The position numbers and the translations under genes are program-made. A stretch of DNA of 46,311 nucleotides, taken from contig CAISFO010000089.1 of the NCBI GenBank assembly GCA_903884655.1, positions 1-46,311 of the forward strand. Reading direction: 5' to 3'. The first letter of the stretch is position 1. Each line of letters opens with the position of its first letter. The notes below the pieces were generated by a model. That model was given only the letters and a program-made list of their open reading frames with translations. It ran no database searches and was not told where the DNA came from. Source of the DNA: an uncultured Holophagaceae bacterium (GTDB lineage: Bacteria; Acidobacteriota; Holophagae; Holophagales; Holophagaceae). Below, piece by piece: positions 25,003-34,373 of this stretch.

Positions 25003-28000
25003 TCACACGCCGAGGAAGACGTCCAGCCGCTGGACACCGCCCGTGCGATTGAAGATGGCCTGGCTGGTGGCAAGGTCCAGCGACAAGTCATCGAGGGTGT
25101 CCGTGGTGTCCCGCCGTGTGATTCGAATGCCTGGTGTGCCGGTGCGGTGGCCCACCACGGGCACTTGGCAGAAGGTGAACGCGTAGGTCCCCGCTTCAAG
25201 TGACAGGCTTCGGGCCTCCCCGTCGACATCGATGAACTGGAAGGTGGACGCGTCGCCCAGGAACTCCCTCAGGGGCACCCTCCAGGGCTGGAAGGTGATC
25301 CGCCCGCCCTGGACATGGACTCCCATTTCGCTCAGCCGCGTGAGCCAGTCCTCCTTCACCTGGCCGGTCATCCCCGGCTGCTGGGCACCGGCAAATCCGG
25401 TCGTGTGAGAGTAGGGGTCCGTGGGGATGGCCCCATGCAGGGCGGGGGGCTTGTGGACGCCCAACCCATCGCGGATGGCCTGATAGTGCTGCTTCAGGCG
25501 GGCCAGGGTGGCGGGATTCCCGCCTTTGGCACGCTGCTGCACCTCGTCCACGGCCAGCAGCAGCTTCGAGACCATGTGCCAGTAGATGCAGCCCAGCCCT
25601 TCATACTTGTAGAAGGTGCCCGACCGGCCCGTGAACGACTGGTGGTCGAACACCTGCTCATAGAGGTCCAGGAGGCTGGTTTCCTCCTCCAGGACCAGGG
25701 TCCGGTACGGGCCGCCCTGCAGTTCGCGGAGGACCTGCCGCAAATGGCCGACGTTCCCAAAGGCCGGGTTGAAGTGGAAGCCGCCTTCCACGTCTCGGGT
25801 CACGAGGGACTCGTCCCCTGCGGCCAGGAGGGCGCTCAGCAGGGGGGACGCGGCCACGGCTCCCGCAGGAAGGTTGTTCTTCTCGAGGAAGTGAGGCAGT
25901 GGGTGATCCGGGTAGAGCAGGTAGCTCGCCTGATCAGCCCGGTAGAGCGCACTGGCGCGCAGGGCATCCAGCACCGAGACGGATTCCTCGGCCGACAGCG
26001 CGCCCGAGCTGAGAATGGCCACCTGGCCCTCAAGCATCTCGTGGAGGGTCAGGATGTCGATGCCGTCCCCGACCAGCTTCATGGTGTGGTAGGCGTGGTA
26101 GAGGCCATCGGCCCGGCGGTTGACCCGGATGGCCCCGTCGATGTGCCGCAAGGCCACCTCGCAGAAGGCCCGGAGGCGGGCCACCGGAAGCCCGACCCTG
26201 GCGCCCGAGAAACCCTCCACGTAGACCTTGGCGCGGTAGGCCGTGCCTGCCTGCCCAAGCTGGTCCAGGACCCGCTTGCGCTCCCGGTTGGAGAATCCGT
26301 CGCCGTTCCGCGAGGCATGGGCTTCTAGGACGCCGGTGACAGCCTGCAGCAGGTCGGAGATCTCGCTGGCGATCTCCAGCGTCCCCGAGGCTGACTCGGA
26401 GAAGAGTTCCTGGCAGAAGGCAAGGTAGCGGCGCAGGTAGTAGAGGGTCACCATGGACACGCCGTAGCCCACCAGGGCGTTGTTGGCGTCGTTCCACTCC
26501 GGGCGCTGCGTGTTCATCCAGATCCCGGCTTCGGGGATGTAGTTGGTCAGCTTGGAGAGTGCGACCACCAGGAGCTTGTCCGTGAGGTTGGCCCGGACCA
26601 GCCCCTGGGGTCCTGTCACGGCCAGGCCATCTGCCCCCATGGCTGCAGCGAGGGCCATGGCCTGCTCATGGGCTGTGGCATCGAACACGATGGTGCTGTG
26701 CGGGTCCGCCAGCATGTCGGAGTAGGGCTTGATGCGATAGGGAACATTCGCGTAGGTGAACACCTGCCGCTCCAGCAGACTCACCAGTCCCCCCGGATGG
26801 AACCGGTGGGAGGCCTCCAGCAGCTTGAGGAGGTAGATGACCTGATGATCGCCCCAGTAGCCGATGAAGGACCAGGGATCCTGCGGGTCGATAACCTCCC
26901 AGTCAAAGCCTGCCCGCAGCAACCGGTAGGGGTTGTAGCCATCCACTGTCGAGCAGTCGACGAACTTGAAGATCATGCTCTCCAGATACCCCGGGAAGGA
27001 GTGGCCCAGGGCCTCCCAGTTCTGGAAGATGTCCCGCCAGTTGCCTTCATAGTTGAGGACCTTGGCGCCTTGCTCGTCCTTGACCTTGATGGAGAAGCTG
27101 TTCCAGGGGCGGCTTGGATCACCATGGCGCCGACTGAAGGTGAGCGGAAGGTACTCGGTGGCCAGGCGCTCCAGGTCCGGATCGTGCTGCCGGGCCACCT
27201 GTTCCACCAGCTCCTGGCGGGACAGGCGTTCTGGCAGGCGGTCCAGGAAAGGGGACTGCTTCTGGACAACGGACTGGTTGGACTGTTCCAGAAAACGCCT
27301 GAAGTCGGACCGAGTGATCTCGTAGCCCTGGTCTGGTATGCCGCCACGAAGGACGTTGAAGAGGGTGTTGGAAAAATGCCGGCAGGTGTTCAGCTCGTCG
27401 CCAGTGAGCTGCAGACCGTCGGCGCTGGCCACGATCCGCACCAGATTCCGGGTGCCCCGGGCCACATCCTCCAGGACTTCCGAAGCCAGGTCCGGGGCTG
27501 TCCCAAGGTGCTTCCTGAGCGCGACCACGCCAGCTGCGTCCTGGTTGAGTTCAGCCACGACGAGCCACTGCTTCTGCGCACCCGGCTTCAGCGTGAGCGC
27601 CGCATTCAGCAGGTAGGCTCCTCGCCTCCCGCGCACATCACACTCCGCTTCCAGGGATTCGCCCCGGCGGAACGCACCCAGCTGGGCGTCGGAAAGCAGC
27701 CGCCTGGCTGGCTCCAGGCCCGTGGACCAGGCGAGGTTGACCCGGAGCGCCTCGCTCGGTTCGGGCTTGTCCACCGGAATCGAGCTCATGCGGAACAGGG
27801 CGATATTCACTTCTTCCAGCAGCTCGGTCCGCTTGTAGCCATCGACCAGGGTGCTGTATTCCAGCTGGAAGCGACGCTCTACGCCCCAGGGCAGAACATT
27901 CTGGATGCCGTCCACCAGGTCGATGGCGGCGTCTTCCTGGCCGTGGTTGATGAGGGTCGCCCTGCGGACAAAGCCGAAGCGTTCACTGTTCATCCACTCG

Positions 28001-28464
28001 TAGCGGAAGGTCAGGGCCAGGTCGTGGTTGATTTCCTCGAACAGAATCCTGTTGCCGTGGATGCTCTTGCAGAGGCTCCTCGTGGTCTTGCAGTGACCTT
28101 CCATGCGCTGCGAGAAGGGTTCCCACAGGTGCGACCTGCCTCCCCTGCTGATGCGCAGCAGGGTCAGGCTGCCGGTCTGGTCCTGGCTGTCGTGGATCCG
28201 GTCGTCTGTGTAGTAGGGGAAGAGCGCGTGGTCGGGATCCCGGCGCCCCGCCGTAAGCGCCCCATTACTGGAAATGAAAAGCCAGTGGTCCGAGTCGCTC
28301 ACCAGGCTCATGAAAAACGGCGGCATCCGGTCATGGTTGGAGACGCAGTAGTAGCGCTCTCCGTGGATGTCCAGGAAGGCACCCTTCACGGCAGCATCAT
28401 TGCCGCCTGAATCACCTTCGAAGCCACGGGGGCCAGTCATGCGGGAATCTCTCCGAATGTCCAT
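25003..28464 (-). CDS. GH94/GH149-type beta-glucan (oligoglucan) phosphorylase
   Basis: This very large enzyme (1153 aa, no signal peptide) belongs to the inverting beta-glycoside phosphorylase clan. The PEWNDANNALVGYGVSMVTL segment (WND at 657-659) holds the likely catalytic aspartate. Upstream, NYEGNWRDIFQNWEAL and VDGYNPYRLL lie in the (alpha/alpha)6 barrel. The length fits GH149 beta-1,3-oligoglucan phosphorylases and GH94 beta-1,2-oligoglucan phosphorylases. Neighbouring GH81 and GH17 genes favour beta-1,3, giving glucose 1-phosphate. Its ATG shares one base with the transporter stop (TGATG), so translation is coupled. ATG 28440 with GGAGAG is an alternative start. It is the last gene of the operon. 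Confidence 0.8.
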   Translation of the reverse strand: MDIRRDSRMTGPRGFEGDSGGNDAAVKGAFLDIHGERYYCVSNHDRMPPFFMSLVSDSDHWLFISSNGALTAGRRDPDHALFPYYTDDRIHDSQDQTGSLTLLRISRGGRSHLWEPFSQRMEGHCKTTRSLCKSIHGNRILFEEINHDLALTFRYEWMNSERFGFVRRATLINHGQEDAAIDLVDGIQNVLPWGVERRFQLEYSTLVDGYKRTELLEEVNIALFRMSSIPVDKPEPSEALRVNLAWSTGLEPARRLLSDAQLGAFRRGESLEAECDVRGRRGAYLLNAALTLKPGAQKQWLVVAELNQDAAGVVALRKHLGTAPDLASEVLEDVARGTRNLVRIVASADGLQLTGDELNTCRHFSNTLFNVLRGGIPDQGYEITRSDFRRFLEQSNQSVVQKQSPFLDRLPERLSRQELVEQVARQHDPDLERLATEYLPLTFSRRHGDPSRPWNSFSIKVKDEQGAKVLNYEGNWRDIFQNWEALGHSFPGYLESMIFKFVDCSTVDGYNPYRLLRAGFDWEVIDPQDPWSFIGYWGDHQVIYLLKLLEASHRFHPGGLVSLLERQVFTYANVPYRIKPYSDMLADPHSTIVFDATAHEQAMALAAAMGADGLAVTGPQGLVRANLTDKLLVVALSKLTNYIPEAGIWMNTQRPEWNDANNALVGYGVSMVTLYYLRRYLAFCQELFSESASGTLEIASEISDLLQAVTGVLEAHASRNGDGFSNRERKRVLDQLGQAGTAYRAKVYVEGFSGARVGLPVARLRAFCEVALRHIDGAIRVNRRADGLYHAYHTMKLVGDGIDILTLHEMLEGQVAILSSGALSAEESVSVLDALRASALYRADQASYLLYPDHPLPHFLEKNNLPAGAVAASPLLSALLAAGDESLVTRDVEGGFHFNPAFGNVGHLRQVLRELQGGPYRTLVLEEETSLLDLYEQVFDHQSFTGRSGTFYKYEGLGCIYWHMVSKLLLAVDEVQQRAKGGNPATLARLKQHYQAIRDGLGVHKPPALHGAIPTDPYSHTTGFAGAQQPGMTGQVKEDWLTRLSEMGVHVQGGRITFQPWRVPLREFLGDASTFQFIDVDGEARSLSLEAGTYAFTFCQVPVVGHRTGTPGIRITRRDTTDTLDDLSLDLATSQAIFNRTGGVQRLDVFLGV

Positions 28465-29954
28465 CAGGCTTCACCCGTCGAGGTCTTCTTGCGGGCTGCC
28501 AGGCCTTTCTCGATCTCGACCATCATCGTGTCATCGAGGGGGTAGGCCCTCATCATGGCCGCGGCGATGACCAGCATCAGGGCGGGGATGAGGCTCATCG
28601 AGAGCCGGATCCCGAGCAGCGAGGTCGCCGTCTGGGTGCTGTTGGCCACGTACCCGAACCCCGTGAGCAGGAGTCCCGTCACCCAGGCCCCCAGGGCCAG
28701 CCCGATTTTCATGCCGAATACCGCAGAGGCGAACACGAGGCCAGTGTTCCGCCGGCCCAGCCGCCACTCGGCTTCATCGGCGGTGTCGGCGAACATGGCC
28801 CACACCAGGGGGGAGTTGAATCCGATGATGAAGCTGGCGAGGATCTGGAGTCCGAACATGAACAGGATGTCGGTGGGCTTGGCAAACCAGAATCCTCCGA
28901 CCAGGAGACCGCCTAGGCCAATGGCAGCCACGAAGAGGGTCTTCTTGTCGAAGCGCTTGGCGACGGCGGGCGTGATGACCACGGCTGCCAGGAAGGCGAG
29001 GGCGTTGGCCACCAGGAAGGGGCCAAGGAGGTCGTTGCGCTGGACGTAGTACTTGAAGTAGTAGGCGGAGACCGAGCCCCGGAGGACGAAGGACATGATC
29101 ATGATGATCAACACGCCCAGCATCACCACGAAGGAAGGACTGCGGACCATGTTGTGCAGGTCCTCCTTCAGGTTGGGACTCTGATCCTCTGGTGGGTTCA
29201 CACGCTCCCTGGTGATGGCGAAGCACAAGAACAGGAGGATCACGGCGAGGACCCCGTAGAGCACCATGGTCATCTGCCAGCCCCTGGTCGGGTCCGATGG
29301 CAGGGCCAGGAACTCCCTCGAGAGGAACCACTGGATCCACTGGATGGGGTGGGCCAGGAAGGGGTGCTGGGCTCGCAGGGCCGCACTCATTCCCAACCAC
29401 TGCGCCAGACTCGGGGTGCAGTACTGGACCAGGACGGCTACCGAAAAGGCCCCGATGAAGCGGAAGGAGGCCAGGGTCGTCCGCTCGATGGAATTGGGGG
29501 TCATGACGCCCAGGAGGGCGCTGTAGGGGATGTTCACGGCCGTGTAGATGAGCATCAGGAGGCAATAGGTCACGTAGGCGTAGACAAGCTTGCCGGTGGG
29601 CCCGAGGTTGGGCGTGGTGAACGTGATCACGCCTGCAGCCGCCAGGGGCAGGGCGAACCAGAGGAGGTAGGGCCTGAAATGGCCCCAGCGGGTCCGGGTC
29701 CGGTCGGCGATGGTGCCCATGACCGGATCGGCCACCGCGTCCAGGATGCGGGTGACCAGCATCATGGTGCCCACGGCGGCGGCGGAGATTCCGTACACGT
29801 CCGTATAGAAAAAGATGATGAAGAACTCGAAGGTCTTCCAGTAGAAGTTGGAGGCGGCGTCGCCCAGGGAATAGCCCACCTTCTCGGTGAAGGAGAGCCG
29901 CCCCTGGTCGGAGTCCGGTTCCATGCGTTCGGCCAAGGCCACCGATTCATTCAC
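28464..29954 (-). CDS. GPH-family sugar:cation symporter
   Basis: This inner-membrane carrier (496 aa, about 12 helices) belongs to the glycoside-pentoside-hexuronide (MelB/XylP) family. The N-terminal KVGYSLGDAASNFYWKTFEF, then RILDAVADPVMGTIADRT with RWGHFRPYLLW, are the family's cation and sugar-site segments. NIPYSALLGVMTPNSIERT follows. I chose GTG 29954 because GGAGG lies just before it and the conserved region begins shortly after. Upstream in-frame sequence overlaps the epimerase gene. Set between the epimerase-like and phosphorylase genes, it most likely imports beta-1,3-gluco-oligosaccharides or glucose. Confidence 0.88.
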   Translation of the reverse strand: MNESVALAERMEPDSDQGRLSFTEKVGYSLGDAASNFYWKTFEFFIIFFYTDVYGISAAAVGTMMLVTRILDAVADPVMGTIADRTRTRWGHFRPYLLWFALPLAAAGVITFTTPNLGPTGKLVYAYVTYCLLMLIYTAVNIPYSALLGVMTPNSIERTTLASFRFIGAFSVAVLVQYCTPSLAQWLGMSAALRAQHPFLAHPIQWIQWFLSREFLALPSDPTRGWQMTMVLYGVLAVILLFLCFAITRERVNPPEDQSPNLKEDLHNMVRSPSFVVMLGVLIIMIMSFVLRGSVSAYYFKYYVQRNDLLGPFLVANALAFLAAVVITPAVAKRFDKKTLFVAAIGLGGLLVGGFWFAKPTDILFMFGLQILASFIIGFNSPLVWAMFADTADEAEWRLGRRNTGLVFASAVFGMKIGLALGAWVTGLLLTGFGYVANSTQTATSLLGIRLSMSLIPALMLVIAAAMMRAYPLDDTMMVEIEKGLAARKKTSTGEA

Positions 29955-29968
29955 AAGACCTCCGCCAG

Positions 29969-30958
29969 CTAGGCAATGTCGATCGTCAATGACCAGCGGG
30001 CCGTCTCGCCCGGCTGGAGGAGGCGGCACTGCTTCCATCCCTCCAGGGCTTCCGCGAGGGAATCCGGAGCGCCGGTGGAGGGCTCGAGGGCCACGTGATG
30101 AAACCCGGCGTGACCCCGGTTGATCCAGAGTCCCAGGAAGGGGATGCGGGAAGCGTCCCACCGGAGTTCGAAGCGATCGCCCGACAGGTCATTCACCACG
30201 GCGGCGCGGCCTTGCTCCAGCGGACCCGCAAAGCCCTTCAGGCAGCCCCCCGGCATGCCCGGTACCTCACACCGGTCGAGATGCACCCCAGGCATGGGTT
30301 CCGGGTAGTCCCAGCGGTCCCCCAGGTTCATGGGTGCGCCCAGACCGCCATTCAGCCTGAGGCTGCGCACCTCTGCGGGCAGATCGAGGCGGTCGCCGGG
30401 CTCCAGGTTCAAGAGGGGATGCAGGCACCAGAGGAAGGGTTCGGGTTCGGTCCCCGTGTTGTTCAGGCTGTAGTCAAAAACGAAGTCCCCGTCGTCCCCC
30501 ACCTGGATGGTCCGGCTGAACACGAAGGGCGAGATGGCCAGTGGCATCGTGGCGCGCAGTTTTCGTGCAGCCAGGGCCTCGAGGTCCAGGCTCCAACGCA
30601 GGTGCCACACTTCCCCGTGATCCGGGATCTTCCTTCCCCGCACGCGACAGGCCGCCACCGAAGGCAGGCATTCGTCAATCCCGGCCTGGGGGCTGTCGCC
30701 GAAGGCATCGCCGGCTCGGTTGGCCCAGAGCCAGTCCGGACGGGGCTGGTGCCAGCACCACTCCCGTCCAGTCTTCAGGCTCTGCAGGCCGATGATCCTC
30801 CCGCCGAGTTCAGGCACCATCCGGAGGATGGCAGTCCGTCCCCGCAGCTCTTCCACGGGAAAGCCCTGTTCCTGGATGGTGGTCCGGAGTCCAGCGTTCA
30901 TGTCATCGCCCCACCGCAGGGTGCCTTGCCCCTGCTTGGTCAGCATCCCACGGCTCAT
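29969..30958 (-). CDS. Aldose 1-epimerase (galactose mutarotase)-like protein
   Basis: This 329-aa protein is predicted to have the mutarotase beta-sandwich fold. VALEPSTGAPDSL near the C-terminus matches the epimerase ExxTxxPD segment, with E292 as the likely base, and WCLHPLLNLEPGDRL holds a plausible sugar-site histidine. Such enzymes interconvert alpha and beta sugar anomers, which would help feed glucose released from beta-glucan to a kinase. The ATG overlaps the GH17 lipoprotein stop by four bases (30955-30958). A second ATG at 30901 is possible. No signal peptide is seen. It is divergent in sequence, so a non-epimerase sugar-binding role is possible. Confidence 0.72.
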   Translation of the reverse strand: MSRGMLTKQGQGTLRWGDDMNAGLRTTIQEQGFPVEELRGRTAILRMVPELGGRIIGLQSLKTGREWCWHQPRPDWLWANRAGDAFGDSPQAGIDECLPSVAACRVRGRKIPDHGEVWHLRWSLDLEALAARKLRATMPLAISPFVFSRTIQVGDDGDFVFDYSLNNTGTEPEPFLWCLHPLLNLEPGDRLDLPAEVRSLRLNGGLGAPMNLGDRWDYPEPMPGVHLDRCEVPGMPGGCLKGFAGPLEQGRAAVVNDLSGDRFELRWDASRIPFLGLWINRGHAGFHHVALEPSTGAPDSLAEALEGWKQCRLLQPGETARWSLTIDIA

Positions 30959-32679
30959 TTCGACCAGTAGATGTTGTCGAGGTAGATCGGCGTATTGATG
31001 TTGTTGGCGTTGGGCTTGCCAGTGGTGCTGTAGATGTCGGCCAGCACGAAGGGCACCGTGACCATGGTCAAATCCAGCGAGGCGCTATTGGGCTGGGGCA
31101 GACCGGAGCCTTGGGTACCCCAGCCCAGCATGTCGCTGATGGGGATCTTCACGTTGTGCCAGGCGCCGTCGTTGTAGTAGCCATAGGACCCAGCGCCCAC
31201 CGGGATGAACACGTTCCAGAGGCTCAGGTCGATGAGGTTGCCAGTCTGGAACCCGAACAGGAGGGAGCCAGGATAGGTGGTCTTGATGCTGAAGTTCAGG
31301 TAGCCCGACGTACCGAAGGCGCTCAGGTCATCGGCATAGCTGGTGTGCGTCATGGCTGTGCCCCAGCCCCAGGACAGGGGGCCTGGAGTGATCAGCATGC
31401 TGGTCGTGCCTTCGGCGGCGGTGCTAATGGTCGGGACGGCCGAGCCCCAGGTCCAGGGGGCCCAGGCGAGGGCCTGACCCGAGTGGGCCTCACCGGAAAC
31501 GGCTGTTTCGGCATAGAGGGTGAACCGGTTCGCGGTGATCGTTGAACTCTGCACGGTGGGGATGTAGAAGGTGGCGTTGGCACTGGTGTAGGTGCCCGGC
31601 TCCCACGTGCCGGACGGGTAGGACCCGCGCACCACATACCGGGCCTGCCGGCCCACGTTGAACAGCCCCCAGCCGTCATCCGCCCCCTTCCAGGGCTCGT
31701 CGAAGGCCTCGAACCAGAAGATGTTCTTTGGGCCGGTCCCGGACGTGCGCCAGGCCTCGAGAAGGTTGTAGTACATCCCCTGGTTGACCGGGTGGGCCCG
31801 CTCCAGTTCGTTGTTGGTGGCCACGGACTTCCAGCCGGTCTCGCCGATCACGATGGGCAGCGCGGCATAGCCGGTGGAGGCCAGGTAGGAGCGGGCGGTC
31901 TCGAAATTTCGCTGCTCGCGGGCAAGGGCGGCCGCCATCATGGCCGTGGCCCTCTGCTCTGCGGGAACGGAAGCCTGTTTCCAGTCGTACAGTCCGTACA
32001 GGGTGTCGGTGAAGGCGTAGGTGTGCAGCGAGACGAAATCAAGGTTGTCCAGGACGTCAGGCTTGGCCACCGCGTAGTACTCGTAAGAATCATCGGTAGT
32101 CACCGGCTGGCTGATGGCGGGTCGGACCTGGGCGAGGTAGGCGGCCATGCGGGCGGTAGTGTTGGGCTGTCCTGACCAGGTGACCATGCTCTCGTTGCCG
32201 ATGCTCACGGCCAGGACGATGCCCGGGTAGGCGTTGGCCTGGGCGATGCAGTTGGCGATATTGGTCTGGTTGGCGTTCTCGATGGCCGGCAGCGCGCTGG
32301 CGGAGGCGTATTTCTCGGAATTGATCCAGCAGCCCAGCTGGACCTTGATGTCCAGGTGGTGGGATTCGATCAGCTGCAGCGTGCGCAGGGACATGTCATC
32401 GCTGTTGTAGAGGCGCAGCAGGGTCAGGTTGCCCTGGGCCAGCAGGTTGAGGTCCTGAAGCAGCTCGGTGTCGGTGACCGTCTCGGAGCCTGGACCGGTC
32501 CCCCGGTAGCCTTCGTAGCACACCGCATGGCGGGCCAGGTAGGTTGTCGGCAGAGGACGCAGGGCACTCGCGTTCCTGGTTCCAGGCACGACACCGCCTC
32601 CCCCGCAGGAGACCCACAGTGCTGCCAAGAGCATCAGCCCGCTCGAACGAAGGACCATGGTGAGCGTGTGTTTCGACAT
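30955..32679 (-). CDS. Lipoprotein glycoside hydrolase family 17 (beta-1,3-glucanase) with C-terminal binding module
   Basis: This lipoprotein (574 aa) has a signal ending LLAALWVSC, with Cys25 as the lipidation site, so it is membrane-attached outside the cytoplasm. Residues ~45-345 form a GH17 TIM barrel: AVSIGNESM supplies acid/base E163, VIGETGW supplies nucleophile E280, and FWFEAFDEPWKG follows. GH17 enzymes cut or transfer beta-1,3-glucan. Residues ~365-574 form a beta-rich, CBM-like module ending TPIYLDNIYWSK, much like the end of the binding lipoprotein at 38315. It follows the porin gene by 18 bases and overlaps the epimerase-like gene. Confidence 0.88.
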   Translation of the reverse strand: MSKHTLTMVLRSSGLMLLAALWVSCGGGGVVPGTRNASALRPLPTTYLARHAVCYEGYRGTGPGSETVTDTELLQDLNLLAQGNLTLLRLYNSDDMSLRTLQLIESHHLDIKVQLGCWINSEKYASASALPAIENANQTNIANCIAQANAYPGIVLAVSIGNESMVTWSGQPNTTARMAAYLAQVRPAISQPVTTDDSYEYYAVAKPDVLDNLDFVSLHTYAFTDTLYGLYDWKQASVPAEQRATAMMAAALAREQRNFETARSYLASTGYAALPIVIGETGWKSVATNNELERAHPVNQGMYYNLLEAWRTSGTGPKNIFWFEAFDEPWKGADDGWGLFNVGRQARYVVRGSYPSGTWEPGTYTSANATFYIPTVQSSTITANRFTLYAETAVSGEAHSGQALAWAPWTWGSAVPTISTAAEGTTSMLITPGPLSWGWGTAMTHTSYADDLSAFGTSGYLNFSIKTTYPGSLLFGFQTGNLIDLSLWNVFIPVGAGSYGYYNDGAWHNVKIPISDMLGWGTQGSGLPQPNSASLDLTMVTVPFVLADIYSTTGKPNANNINTPIYLDNIYWSK

Positions 32680-32697
32680 GGCGCGATTCCTTTGGGC

Positions 32698-34071
32698 TCA
32701 GAGGACGTAGAGGAGGCCGACCAGCACCCAGTTGCCGTTCTGGCTGACCCGCGAGTCAACCCCGGTGAAGGCTGAGTTGGTTGGCATGGACATCGGTGAG
32801 GGGCCCAGCCGGCCGTAGTGGACCAAGCCGATCCCACCGTAGGCCGTCAACCCGCGACCGAATTCGTACTGCACACCCGCCGTGCTGAAGTTCGCCCAGT
32901 TGTTCTGGCCCCGTTCCGACGGATTGGAGGTGGAGGCTTTGCCCAGGAACTGGGTGGCGACCCAGGCGGACCACTGGTTGAGTCGGTAGCGGAGGGCCGC
33001 ATAGCCGTCCGTGGAGGTGGCCGAGTAGCCGGGATTCGCCACGCCGTCCTTGGTCCCGCCCCAGTCGACATTGAACATGTCGTTCCACTGGGAGGGGGGC
33101 CCGACGACAGTGATCACCGCGTTTGCGCCGCTCCAACGGTTCGAGCGGAGACCTCCCGACACCTGCCAGTGGGCATCGAGGTCATAGCGCGCCATCACCA
33201 TGACCATGCCCTGGCCCGCGCCGCCGATCTTGCTGTCGTCTCGCGGGAACGGAGTGAGCCCGGTGAATGGCCCGTGACCCCAGGCCTGGGGATTGCCGTT
33301 GCGAGTGTCCTGCGCAATGGCGTCGATCACCAGGCCACCGCTATGGTACTGTCCGTAGATCTCCAGGAAGCGGGGCTTGTGGATCCTGAAGGCCGTGTTC
33401 CCCTCGTCGTAGGTGGCCTCCAGCACGAGATCGCCTCCGAACACATCGAGGGGCCGTGTGGTGTAGCGGACGGCCTTGGTCAGCAGGCCGTAGCCGGCCC
33501 CGCTCTGGGCCCACTGGTTGGCCAGTCCCACCAGGGTTCCGTAGGGATAGTCAGCCACGCTCCAGCCGCGGGTGACCATCTTGCCGACAGCCAGCCTCCC
33601 GTATTCCTCATGGCTCACGGCGACATTTTCCTCGTAGATGAACCCGGGGACGTCAGCTGTGCCCGCCACCCCAGTTCCACCTCGCCAGCGCTGGCTCAGC
33701 ATGGCGGAAACCTTGAATCCGCCACCTACGTCGAACTTCGCCCCCAGCCAGGGCTGGAACAGCCAGACATTGGTGGGTTCAGTGCCGTAGCGGGTGCCGG
33801 GGACCAGCTGGTCGCCCCACTGCTGATCCTTGGTGGCCGTGGGGTTCAGCTGGATGTTCTCCGCGTAGTTGCTGGTGCGCTCCCCTTCGACCTTGGCGAA
33901 GGCGTTCAAGGTGAAGGGACCGTACTGGAGACCCTGCTGAGCAAAGGCCCCCACGCCAGCCGACAGCCCGACCAGGGCCAGCCCCACCTTGAACCCTTTC
34001 AAGAGTGCCCCGGAACGGGCCCAACGCATCTGTCCACGGTCAATGGCGGTCAAGAAGGAGTGGGTTTGCAT
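32698..34071 (-). CDS. Outer-membrane porin-like beta-barrel protein
   Basis: This is a predicted outer-membrane barrel (457 aa). A long charged leader precedes a signal peptide (~24-45, VGLALVGLSAGVGAFAQ), then come alternating amphipathic strands with many Gly/Tyr/Trp residues. The C-terminus LVGLLYVL ends in a hydrophobic residue, somewhat short of the usual terminal Phe. AGAAGG precedes ATG 34071. It is the first gene of the operon porin-GH17-epimerase-symporter-phosphorylase and is therefore the probable outer-membrane entry route for glucan fragments, in place of a SusCD pair. Specificity is inferred from context only. Confidence 0.82.
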   Translation of the reverse strand: MQTHSFLTAIDRGQMRWARSGALLKGFKVGLALVGLSAGVGAFAQQGLQYGPFTLNAFAKVEGERTSNYAENIQLNPTATKDQQWGDQLVPGTRYGTEPTNVWLFQPWLGAKFDVGGGFKVSAMLSQRWRGGTGVAGTADVPGFIYEENVAVSHEEYGRLAVGKMVTRGWSVADYPYGTLVGLANQWAQSGAGYGLLTKAVRYTTRPLDVFGGDLVLEATYDEGNTAFRIHKPRFLEIYGQYHSGGLVIDAIAQDTRNGNPQAWGHGPFTGLTPFPRDDSKIGGAGQGMVMVMARYDLDAHWQVSGGLRSNRWSGANAVITVVGPPSQWNDMFNVDWGGTKDGVANPGYSATSTDGYAALRYRLNQWSAWVATQFLGKASTSNPSERGQNNWANFSTAGVQYEFGRGLTAYGGIGLVHYGRLGPSPMSMPTNSAFTGVDSRVSQNGNWVLVGLLYVL

Positions 34072-34205
34072 GTTGAACCTTCTCTGAGGCTTCAGGTGGT
34101 TGGGGAAGAGACGTCAGTCGGTTCAGCGACGTGTGGAGAGGCTTCAATTCCTTTGAGAGCCTTGCTTCCGAGTGGCTGCAAATTCAATAACTGCCGGGCA
34201 GGACT

Positions 34206-34219
34206 GATCAAGGTTGATC
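34206..34219. promoter_or_regulatory. Inverted repeat, candidate operator
   Basis: GATCAA and TTGATC are separated by GG, a perfect 6-2-6 inverted repeat in the leader of the porin operon. TTGATC recurs in the AT-rich region upstream of the binding lipoprotein (38080-38085 and 38146-38151), so it may be a regulator site. This is an inference. Confidence 0.35.
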
Positions 34220-34325
34220 TTAAAAAACGTGAAGTAAATGGTCTTTTTTTGTTTTTCAAATGAAAATTTCATCAAGGCTTTTTCGTTGGTTTCATTGACA
34301 TTTTTGAGTAGTAGGATACTGATTC

Positions 34326-34354
34326 GAAATAAAAAAAATCTAATTCATTGTCAA
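34326..34354 (-). promoter_or_regulatory. Candidate promoter of the porin-to-phosphorylase operon
   Basis: On the minus strand TTGACA (34354-34349) is followed after 17 bases by TATTTC (34331-34326). The -35 is perfect and the -10 is weak. The resulting leader would be about 250 bases long and would include the GATCAA/TTGATC repeat. Confidence 0.4.
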
Positions 34355-34373
34355 AATTGCTAAAGGAACTGAC

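Larger units (their letters stand above)
34072..34373. other. AT-rich divergent control region of the glucan operon and GH81 gene
   Basis: This 302-base gap is far richer in A/T than its surroundings, with runs such as AAAAAAAATCTAATTC. It must hold promoters for both the minus-strand operon and the GH81 gene. It contains a perfect TGAAAATTTCA palindrome (34261-34271) and GATCAAGGTTGATC (34206-34219). TTGACA at 34295-34300 is a possible plus-strand -35, but no good -10 is spaced correctly. Confidence 0.6.

Noticed and set aside
26668..28410. 580-residue antisense frame over the phosphorylase gene
   Set aside because: Shadow frame. The sense product has conserved catalytic segments.
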